A model generated the notes under the pieces. That model did no database searches and was not told where the DNA came from. It was given only the letters and a program-made list of their open reading frames with translations. Shown piece after piece: positions 14,939 through 21,831 of a DNA stretch of 32,274 bases. This stretch comes from Actinomycetes bacterium. Its GTDB lineage: Bacteria; Actinomycetota; Thermoleophilia; Solirubrobacterales; 70-9. Position 1 is the first letter of the stretch, and each line of letters opens with the position of its first letter. The translations under genes and the position numbers were made by a program. The stretch spans positions 1 through 32,274 of the forward strand of contig JAEZIQ010000060.1 of NCBI GenBank assembly GCA_023436605.1, in the 5' to 3' direction.

Positions 14939-15886
14939 CTAGGCCTTCTGGACGCGGAAGGCGGGTCCCTTGGCGCCGGTGTTGAACTTGGCCTGCGCCA
15001 CGTTCAGCCGCCACGGGCTCGGCAACCTGCCGTCGGTGCGGTTGAGGAACTGACGGAACAGGTTTGAGGCCTGACTGCAGGAGAGACCATTCAGCACGTC
15101 GATGTAGTACGGGCCGGCCGGCAGGTAGAGGGCGCCGATCCGGTCGTTGTGCAGCACCCGGAAGGTGGCGGGGCAGCGGGCATACTTCGTGTTCTTGTCC
15201 GGGTTCGGAGCCGGGCCGTAGGCGCGGTTGACCTTGAATCCGGTCCGTCCCGCGGTGCTCTTGTAGAAGATGCCCATGATCGGGTTCAGCTTCCACGGAC
15301 GCGGCAGGCGGCCGTCGAAATCCTGAAGGAACTGCTGGAAGAGACGCACGGCCTGGGCGCAGTTCAGCTTGTTCGGGTCGATCAGGGTGAGGCGGTACTG
15401 GCCGCGCGGGACCTTGAAGGAGCCGATCGAGTCGTTGTGGACGACCGTGAAGTAGCCGGGGCAGGAACGGCCGGAGTTACCGCCGCCACCACCGTTCTTC
15501 GAAGCCGGGGTCGCGATGAAACCGAGATCAGAACCGGCACCGGCCCGGAAGACCCGGTTGTTGCCGCTCTGGCGAAGGATCCAGGGGCTGCGCAGCTTGC
15601 CGTCCCAGTCCTGCAGGAACTCCTGGAAAAGCTTGGTCGACTGGGGGCAGGTCAGCCGGTCGCCGTTCAGCAGAGTGACGTTGTAGTACCCGGCCGGGAA
15701 AGAGACGCTGCCGATCTTGTCGTTGTGCATGACCCGGAACTGGGGGCACTTGACCTGCGCCGCCTGGGCCTTCTCGGGCTTGCCTCCGATAACGAGGACC
15801 ACCAGGGCCAGCAGGGCCAGGACTCCGGCGAGGGAGTATTTGGCAAATCGACGGGTCAGGTTTGAGTAGCTGCGGATCTCGCTCAT
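14939..15886 (-). CDS. Secreted or membrane-anchored protein with three copies of an unrecognised repeat
   Basis: The ATG at 15886 is preferred because a signal or anchor segment follows (basic residues to 16, hydrophobic 19-34, then KAQAAQ as possible cleavage region); the frame is open further upstream but would run into the divergent gene. The 315-residue product has three repeats of about 78 residues (47-125, 142-220, 238-313). Each has the pattern C-P-x(2-4)-F-(T/R)-V-x-H-N-D-x-I-G, then P-x-G-x-Y, L-(T/N/S)-C-x-Q-(A/S), LF-x-x-FL, D-G-(K/R)-L-x-x-PW-x-L and a final F. The Cys pairs C47/C80, C142/C176 and C238/C270 could form one disulfide per repeat. A glycine-rich linker (132-136) separates the first two. 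I do not recognise the family; an extracellular structural or ligand-binding role is possible. Confidence 0.75.
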   Translation of the reverse strand: MSEIRSYSNLTRRFAKYSLAGVLALLALVVLVIGGKPEKAQAAQVKCPQFRVMHNDKIGSVSFPAGYYNVTLLNGDRLTCPQSTKLFQEFLQDWDGKLRSPWILRQSGNNRVFRAGAGSDLGFIATPASKNGGGGGNSGRSCPGYFTVVHNDSIGSFKVPRGQYRLTLIDPNKLNCAQAVRLFQQFLQDFDGRLPRPWKLNPIMGIFYKSTAGRTGFKVNRAYGPAPNPDKNTKYARCPATFRVLHNDRIGALYLPAGPYYIDVLNGLSCSQASNLFRQFLNRTDGRLPSPWRLNVAQAKFNTGAKGPAFRVQKA

Positions 15887-15956
15887 ATGGAAGAGAACCC
15901 TATCCCGGCCGTCAAGTTGTGGAATCGGGAGCATTGACTTTTGCGAAGCTCCTTTC

Positions 15957-17711
15957 ATGGTGCTGCTGATCCTCTTCGGATTCATCGCCGGTGCGGCCAC
16001 CGCGGTTTCGCCCTGTGTGCTGCCGGTTTTGCCGGTCGCGCTATCTGCCGGAGCCACCGGCGGGCGCCGTCGGCCGGCTGGCATCGTGGCCGGGCTCATC
16101 CTGTCATTCACCTTCGCGACGGTCGCCCTGGTCTACGTGATCGATGCGCTCGGTCTGCCCGACGATCTGGTCAGGAACCTGGCGATCGCCGTACTGATCG
16201 GTTTCGGTCTGGTGCTGCTGCTGCCGTCAGTTTCGTCCCGGCTGGAGGGGTGGGCGAGCCGGTTCACCGGCCGTTTCGCCCCGCAACGCGAGGGCGACGG
16301 ATTCTGGTCGGGAACCCTTATCGGGGTCAGCCTCGGGCTGGTCTACGCGCCCTGCGCCGGACCGATCCTGGCCAGCGTGATCACGGTTTCGGCCACCCAG
16401 AGTTTCGCGATCGACCGGCTGTTGATCGCCTTCGCCTACGCGCTCGGATCGGCTCTCGTGCTTTATCTGCTGATGCTGGGCGGTCGCCGTCTGATCTCGC
16501 CCCTGGCCCGGCGTGCCTCCTGGTTTCAGGCGGCGACCGGCATCGTGATGATCGTTTTCGGGATCGTCATGGCCGCCCAGTGGGATCTCAGATTCCAGAC
16601 CTGGATCGCCGATGACCTGCCGGCCGTCGTGGTCAATCCGACCAGGGAGATCGAGTCGTCGGACGCCTCGATCCAGCGCCTGGCCGAGCTTCGCTCCGGG
16701 CATTTCTCGAAAGAGGCGGGGGAGATAGCGGCCGGCGCCGCGGCTGTCCAGTCCGGGGACCGGCCGGCCTCCGACCTCCCGGTGATCGCGGAGGCCCCGG
16801 AGTTTCACGACACCCAGCGCTGGTTCAACACCCCGGGTGATCGGCCGCTGACCATGGCCGGGTTGCGGGGCCACGTCCTCCTGATCGATTTCTGGACCTA
16901 CACCTGCATCAACTGCATCCGCACCCAGCCCTGGCTGAATGCGATGTACGACCGTTACGCCGACAAGGGCCTGACGATCATCGGCGTTCACACCCCCGAG
17001 TTCCCCTTCGAGCGGGATGCGGGAAACGTCGAATCAGCGATCGAGCGGGCCGGCATCAGGTACCCGGTGGTCCAGGACAACGAGTACGCGGTCTGGGACT
17101 CGTACGCCAATCAGTACTGGCCGGCCGAATACTTCGTCGATGCCGAAGGCAGGATCAGGTACGCCCATTTCGGAGAAGGTGATTACGCCCACAAGGAAGA
17201 GGTGATCCGCGAACTTCTGACCGAAGCGGGCCGCAACCCGGGCGCCGGGATGAGCGGTGCCCGGGGCATCAGGGCCGCCCACGCCCGGCTCACCCCGGAG
17301 AGCTACCTCGGGACGGCCCGGGCCGACCGCTTCGAGAACGGAGTCCTGCTCCCCGGCATTCACGATTTCGGACGCCTGGAGAAGCCCCGGGCGGACTGGC
17401 TGAGTTACGGCGGTCGCTGGGGCCTCGGCCCCGATGAGGCGATCGCGCAGGGAGGAGAGGTCGCGGTCAACTTCGAGGCCCGCCGGGTCTATCTGGTGCT
17501 CACCTCACCGGACCGGCCACGGACGGCCCGGGTCAGACTCGACGGCAAGCCAGTTACCGCGGCCGAGGCCGGGAAGGACGTGAAGTCGGGCAAGGTGACC
17601 GTCAGAGGTCAGCGGCTCTACGAGCTGATCGACTTGCCCCGGCCCGGACGTCACGTCCTCGAGGTGACTCCCGAAGCCGGAATCCGCGGTTACGCGTTCA
17701 CTTTTGGTTGA
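15957..17711 (+). CDS. dipZ: DipZ-type protein: CcdA membrane domain fused to thioredoxin domain
   Basis: This 584-residue protein carries a CcdA-like electron-transfer domain (about 1-210, six hydrophobic segments) with its cysteines in SPCVLPVLP (C20) and YAPCAGP (C133). Next is an extracytoplasmic thioredoxin/TlpA domain with CINC active site (C317, C320) in FWTYTCINCIRTQPW. A C-terminal beta-rich module (about 430-584) resembles the carbohydrate-binding-like end of mycobacterial DipZ. It passes reducing power across the membrane to exported thiols. ATG 15957 has no clear ribosome site, but the start aligns with the first membrane segment. Its 3' end overlaps the convergent c-di-GMP gene by 14 bases. 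Confidence 0.9.
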   Translation: MVLLILFGFIAGAATAVSPCVLPVLPVALSAGATGGRRRPAGIVAGLILSFTFATVALVYVIDALGLPDDLVRNLAIAVLIGFGLVLLLPSVSSRLEGWASRFTGRFAPQREGDGFWSGTLIGVSLGLVYAPCAGPILASVITVSATQSFAIDRLLIAFAYALGSALVLYLLMLGGRRLISPLARRASWFQAATGIVMIVFGIVMAAQWDLRFQTWIADDLPAVVVNPTREIESSDASIQRLAELRSGHFSKEAGEIAAGAAAVQSGDRPASDLPVIAEAPEFHDTQRWFNTPGDRPLTMAGLRGHVLLIDFWTYTCINCIRTQPWLNAMYDRYADKGLTIIGVHTPEFPFERDAGNVESAIERAGIRYPVVQDNEYAVWDSYANQYWPAEYFVDAEGRIRYAHFGEGDYAHKEEVIRELLTEAGRNPGAGMSGARGIRAAHARLTPESYLGTARADRFENGVLLPGIHDFGRLEKPRADWLSYGGRWGLGPDEAIAQGGEVAVNFEARRVYLVLTSPDRPRTARVRLDGKPVTAAEAGKDVKSGKVTVRGQRLYELIDLPRPGRHVLEVTPEAGIRGYAFTFG

Positions 17712-20325
17712 TGTCGATCACCCGGTCGGTATCGGTCGGGCTGCTGTCGTCGATCAGTTCTTCGAGCGACATCGGTTTCCTCAGGAAGTAGCCCTGGCCG
17801 AACCGGCAGCCGCGGTCCCGGAGCCACTCGATCTGGGTTGCTGACTCGATACCTTCGGCCACGACTTCGACCCCGAGTGTTTCCGAGATCGAGAGGATGG
17901 CTTCGACGATCGATTCATCTTCGGGTCGCCGGCCGAGGTCGGTGATGAACTCGCGGTCGATCTTGAGGACATCGACCGGCACGCGTTTCAGGTAACTGAG
18001 CGAGGAGTAGCCGGTCCCGAAGTCATCGAGCACGATTCGCGTGCCGACTTCCCTGAGGTTCTTCAGGTTGCGGATCGGGACCGGTCCCTGTGCGAGCAGC
18101 GCGCTTTCGGTGATCTCCAGGGCGAGCTGGCGGGCCGGAAGGCCGCTCGACTCGATCGCGGATTCGACCTCATCGGCCAGGTCGGGGTTCGAGAGCTGGG
18201 TGGCGGAAAGGTTCACCGAGAGGGTGAGGTCGAAACGCCCGCTGGCGGCCCGCCAATCAACCGCGTCCTGACAGGCCCGGTCGAGGACCCAGAGCCCGAG
18301 TTCATGGATGACCCCGACCCTCTCGGCGACCTCGATGAACTTGTCGGGCAGAAGCAGCCCCCGCTCGGGGTGTCGCCAGCGCAGCAGCGCTTCCGCCCCG
18401 ATCAGCTGGTTGTCATGGATCTGAAAGACCGGCTGGTAGACCAGTTCGAGTTCCTCGCGGGCGACGGCCTGGCGCAGGTCGCTTTCGATGCCGACCCGTT
18501 TGACCAGCTCGGATCGCAGGCGATCGTCGAAAACCGACACTTCTCCGCGCCCGGCAGACTTTGCCCTGTACATGGCGGCGTCAGCATCCCGGAGTACTTC
18601 TCCCGCGGTCGCCTCACCGGGCCGCACCAGGACGATGCCGATGCTGGCCGAGACATGATGGGTCGTGCCGCCGGCATCGATCGGCCGGGAGAAGGCTTCG
18701 CTCAGGCGCTCGGCGATTCTGATCGCCTCGGATTCGTCTTCGAGTTGCTCGACCAGCACGACGAACTCGTCTCCGCCGAAACGGGCTACGGTGTTGCCCG
18801 GTTTGGCGGCTCGTTCCAGGCGCGGTGGCAGCGCGGCCAGGAGCTTGTCCCCGGTTTCGTGTCCGAGGCTGTCGTTGACGCTCTTGAAATCGTCGAGGTC
18901 ACAGAAAAGAACCGCCACCTGCCGGCTTTCGTCCTTCCCGGCGAGGGCCATTTCGAGTCGTTCGAGGAAGAGGGCCCGGTTACCGAGCCCGGTCAGCGGG
19001 TCATGCATGGCCAGGTAGTTGAGCTGGGCTTCGGTGAGGCGCTGGTCGGTTACGTCCTGGGCGGTCCCGATCACCTTTCGCTGCTTGCCGTCGCTGGTGT
19101 ATGTGAACCGTCCGTGGCAGTCGAGGTGACGCTCACCACCGTCCGGCCGGATGATCCGGTGTTCCATGTGAAAGGGCTGGTCATCCCGGATCGCATCCCG
19201 GACCGTCTGCTCGACATATTCCCGGTCGGCGGGGTGAATGAAGGTCACGTACTTTTCGAGCGTCGAGGCAAAGCCTTCCGAGTCGATTCCGAAGATCCGG
19301 AAGAGCTCCTCTGACCAGGTCACCCGGTCTTCGCGAAGATCCCATTCCCAACTTCCGATGTGAGCGAGTTCCTGTGCTTCGGCCAGGGCCTGCCGGTTCT
19401 CGGCCAGTTCGTTCATGGCGCTGACCGATCGTTCCCACTCGGTACGGACCGCGGCCACCATGAGCGCGGTCAGGGCAGCGAGTGCCACGAAAACCTGCGA
19501 CCGGAGCAGTTCATCGGCTTCGCTGCCACCGACGAACGGTCCTTCGCCCTCTCCGGTGAAGTAGACGCAGATGACCGAGACGATCGGTGCCGCAATGACC
19601 GCCCCGGCCTGCCGGTAGCGCATCGCGACCAGGACCAGCAGGGGAAAGACGGGGTAGGCGAGGGTCACCTCCCGGTCAAGAAGGAGGATCGTCGCCGCGG
19701 CCAGAAGGGCAAGTCCGGTGGTCGCCTCGGCGACCCTTCGCAGCGGTACCGGGTAACGGTCCCGACCGATCAGGAGCAGCAGCACCGGCGGGGCACAGAG
19801 CAGGACGCCGGTCAGGTCACCCAGCCACCAGACCCTCCAGCTGCCCCAGAGTCCGGCCAGGTCGTTCACTCCCGCGATCAGGAGCGTGGTGGTGCCGATG
19901 GTCGCGTTGAGCGCGGTCGAGAGTCCCGCCCCGAGCAGGGCCAGCAGCATCACGTCCCGGACCCGGCGCAGGTTGGGTCGAAAACCCGTCCGGTTCAGCA
20001 ACCACGCCCCGAACCCGGCGGCAAGGGTGTTGCCAACAGCGATGCCGAGAGCGGTTCCAAGGCTGCTGTCCCCGGTTGCGTTCGAGGCGATCGCGGCAAC
20101 CAGGATGCCCGGCAGGACCCGGTACCCGAGCATGAAAACGAGCGCCAGGCCGACTCCGCTTGGCGGCCAGACTGCCGAGACGATGTTCTGGTCCGAGAAG
20201 GAAAGGCCGAGTTTGGCCAGCACGAAATAGACGACCGCGACCAGGCCGATCAGGGCCCAGGTCGGCGCACCGTCAAGAATCGTCTTTCGCGGTCTCGTGG
20301 TTGGCGGCTCCCTAATGAAAAGCAT
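17698..20325 (-). CDS. MASE1-PAS-GGDEF-EAL cyclic-di-GMP enzyme
   Basis: From ATG 20325, preceded by AGGGTGG, the protein has 875 residues; the frame is open to ATG 20409, which lacks a ribosome site and nearly abuts the tRNA. Domains: MASE1 membrane sensor (about 20-295, eight or more helices), PAS (about 318-430), GGDEF (about 436-600, intact G-G-D-E-F at 517-521) and EAL (about 605-870, E645-A-L with LDDFGTGYSSL and VVAEGIES conserved). Both catalytic centres look intact, so it may make and degrade c-di-GMP. The RxxD product-inhibition site before GGDEF reads K508-P-G-N511, so that feedback is probably missing. The signal sensed is unknown. It ends tail-to-tail with the DipZ-type gene. Confidence 0.93.
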   Translation of the reverse strand: MLFIREPPTTRPRKTILDGAPTWALIGLVAVVYFVLAKLGLSFSDQNIVSAVWPPSGVGLALVFMLGYRVLPGILVAAIASNATGDSSLGTALGIAVGNTLAAGFGAWLLNRTGFRPNLRRVRDVMLLALLGAGLSTALNATIGTTTLLIAGVNDLAGLWGSWRVWWLGDLTGVLLCAPPVLLLLIGRDRYPVPLRRVAEATTGLALLAAATILLLDREVTLAYPVFPLLVLVAMRYRQAGAVIAAPIVSVICVYFTGEGEGPFVGGSEADELLRSQVFVALAALTALMVAAVRTEWERSVSAMNELAENRQALAEAQELAHIGSWEWDLREDRVTWSEELFRIFGIDSEGFASTLEKYVTFIHPADREYVEQTVRDAIRDDQPFHMEHRIIRPDGGERHLDCHGRFTYTSDGKQRKVIGTAQDVTDQRLTEAQLNYLAMHDPLTGLGNRALFLERLEMALAGKDESRQVAVLFCDLDDFKSVNDSLGHETGDKLLAALPPRLERAAKPGNTVARFGGDEFVVLVEQLEDESEAIRIAERLSEAFSRPIDAGGTTHHVSASIGIVLVRPGEATAGEVLRDADAAMYRAKSAGRGEVSVFDDRLRSELVKRVGIESDLRQAVAREELELVYQPVFQIHDNQLIGAEALLRWRHPERGLLLPDKFIEVAERVGVIHELGLWVLDRACQDAVDWRAASGRFDLTLSVNLSATQLSNPDLADEVESAIESSGLPARQLALEITESALLAQGPVPIRNLKNLREVGTRIVLDDFGTGYSSLSYLKRVPVDVLKIDREFITDLGRRPEDESIVEAILSISETLGVEVVAEGIESATQIEWLRDRGCRFGQGYFLRKPMSLEELIDDSSPTDTDRVIDINQK

Positions 20326-20413
20326 GATGCCACCCTGCGCCCGGATCTTCGTCAGCTCTGTCTCGCTGGGAAAACCCTTAGAATCCGGCTTCGGGGTTTT
20401 GGCCCCCATTTCT

Positions 20414-20487
20414 GCGCCCGTAGCTCAGCTGGATAGAGCGTTGGTCTACGAAACCAAAGGTCACAGGTTCGAATCCTGTCGGGCGCG
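20414..20487 (+). tRNA. tRNA-Arg (anticodon ACG)
   Basis: The 74-base cloverleaf has acceptor arms GCGCCCG (20414-20420) and CGGGCGC (20480-20486) plus discriminator G. The anticodon stem TTGGT/ACCAA encloses the loop CTACGAA, and the T-arm carries GGTTCGAATCC. Anticodon ACG (read as ICG after deamination) decodes CGN arginine codons. The CCA end is not encoded. No integrase or att-like duplication is seen nearby. Confidence 0.95.
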
Positions 20488-20507
20488 TTCGTTGTTACCC
20501 GATGATC

Positions 20508-20525
20508 GTCCCGCCGGAGTGGGAC
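20508..20525 (+). terminator. Weak hairpin after the tRNA
   Basis: GTCCC (20508-20512) pairs with GGGAC (20521-20525) around an 8-base loop, 20 bases after the tRNA. The stem is only 5 bp and lacks a T-run, so the terminator role is tentative. Confidence 0.3.
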
Positions 20526-20533
20526 ATCGCTTG

Positions 20534-20557
20534 CCGCCCTGCTGCTGAATCGGGCGG
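20534..20557 (-). terminator. Hairpin after the M23 peptidase stop
   Basis: CCGCCC (20534-20539) pairs with GGGCGG (20552-20557). On the minus strand it begins two bases after the stop codon of the peptidase gene. No U-tract follows, so it may be a weak terminator or an mRNA 3'-end stabiliser. Confidence 0.4.
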
Positions 20558-20559
20558 AC

Positions 20560-21741
20560 TCAGCGACTGAAAGTCACGACAGACCCCGCCAAGGGGTACT
20601 TGCGGCGCTCGGGACGCGATGGACCCTTGACCGCTACTTCGCCCGTGTCGGCGGGATCGAGTTCGCCGATCCCCTGGAGCTTGAACCGGTCAAAGACGTA
20701 AGGGACGCTCCGGGCGAAGGGGCGGGGCTTCGACTGAATCGCGAAGTGCAGGTGGGGAGCGAAGCTGTTGCCGCTGTTGCCCAGCCGGCCGATCACCTGT
20801 CCGGTCCGCAGGCGCTGGCCCTTCTTGACCTTGATCGAGCCGGGCATCAGGTGCGCGTAAAGCGCGAACTGATGCGGCCCGATCTTGACGATCACGCTGT
20901 TGCCGGTGTAATCGGCGGACGAGTTCACCGTGGGGTTCGGTGAGGCCGGCGGCCAGGGCGCATCCGGCATGCCCTTGTGAACCGCCACGACCCGGCCGTC
21001 CGCGACGCTGTGAATCCGCTCACCGTAACCGTGGAAGTCGGTAACTTTGCTTCCGTCGCCCTTGATGAGCGAACCGTTGACGATGCGCATGTAGTCGATC
21101 GCGAAAGCCTCGATCATCGTCAACTTGTCATCGATCGCGAGCAGCCCGCTGCGGTGCGTTCCGTGGGGATCGCAACAGGCGTTGTTGCCGAACCATCCGG
21201 AACTCCGCACCGGTGGTGCCACCACGATCGGCCGGCGTTGATCGACCGAAGTCCGGATCTTCACCTTGTGGATGTCAACGATGTTGGCGAGCGGACCGGA
21301 GGTGACCGCGTAGCTGACGGTGCTGGTCAGGTGCCGCGGAACTTTTCGGTGGGATCGCGGCAGCTTCACATCGACAAGACTCGCCACCGATGAGGCGGAA
21401 GGGATCGTCGCGGTCGGGGTCAGAACCCCGAGCGAAAGCGGATGGGTGATCTCGGCCAGTGCATCTCCGGTCAGTCTGAGGACTGTCTTTCGGCCCGAAC
21501 GCACGACCAGCGACTTCAGCTTTGCTTCCGTCTGCAGGGCGTTGGTCGTAACCAGGTTGTACTCGATGTGGGTCCGGCCGTCCGTGCCCGGGAAATAGCG
21601 GGCCGAACTCACGTTCTTCACGGTCAGTCCCGTGATCTGATTTCCGCCCGACGCGATCGAAGTGGAGCAGGCAATCCCGCAGATCCCAACTGCAAAAAAC
21701 ATCGTGGCCAGAAGCTTCGGGAACCTGCTCGCGTTTCTCAT
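20560..21741 (-). CDS. Secreted M23-family (lysostaphin-like) metallopeptidase
   Basis: This 393-residue exported protein has an N-terminal signal (hydrophobic about 9-25; C25 in GIACS could be a non-standard lipobox). About 150 residues of beta-rich exported region precede the peptidase domain. In the C-terminal half, H196 and D204 (THRSGLLAID), the HGYGERIHSVADGRVVAV block (237-254), Y295-A-H297 and H330-L-H332 (PHLHF) match the zinc-binding and catalytic layout of M23 glycyl endopeptidases. GQVIGRLGNSGNS (314-326) is also typical. It probably cuts peptidoglycan cross-bridges or, like some M23 proteins, acts in cell-wall remodelling. A CC pair at 189-190 just before the domain is unusual. 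Confidence 0.88.
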   Translation of the reverse strand: MRNASRFPKLLATMFFAVGICGIACSTSIASGGNQITGLTVKNVSSARYFPGTDGRTHIEYNLVTTNALQTEAKLKSLVVRSGRKTVLRLTGDALAEITHPLSLGVLTPTATIPSASSVASLVDVKLPRSHRKVPRHLTSTVSYAVTSGPLANIVDIHKVKIRTSVDQRRPIVVAPPVRSSGWFGNNACCDPHGTHRSGLLAIDDKLTMIEAFAIDYMRIVNGSLIKGDGSKVTDFHGYGERIHSVADGRVVAVHKGMPDAPWPPASPNPTVNSSADYTGNSVIVKIGPHQFALYAHLMPGSIKVKKGQRLRTGQVIGRLGNSGNSFAPHLHFAIQSKPRPFARSVPYVFDRFKLQGIGELDPADTGEVAVKGPSRPERRKYPLAGSVVTFSR

Positions 21742-21831
21742 GGGCGGACCTTATGTGACCGGCGATTCAGGCCGATGAGTCACCTGGGCGGAGTGGTCGC
21801 CCGGCCGGCGGCGAGGTGCCGGGACTTCAGG

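Noticed and set aside
15887..16111. 75-residue upstream extension of the three-repeat protein
   Set aside because: It would overlap the divergent DipZ-type gene and precede the signal segment with low-complexity Pro/Ala/Thr sequence.
18304..19314. 336-codon plus-strand frame opposite the GGDEF-EAL gene, plus another at 19360-20436
   Set aside because: Both mirror a gene with intact GGDEF and EAL motifs, and the second also runs into the tRNA region.
20326..20409. N-terminal extension of the MASE1-GGDEF-EAL protein to ATG 20409
   Set aside because: That ATG lacks a ribosome site and lies four bases from the tRNA. ATG 20325 has AGGGTGG upstream and starts just before the membrane domain.
20414..20560. 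tRNA-Arg as an integration site for a mobile element
   Set aside because: No integrase gene or duplicated tRNA 3' end was found in the window.
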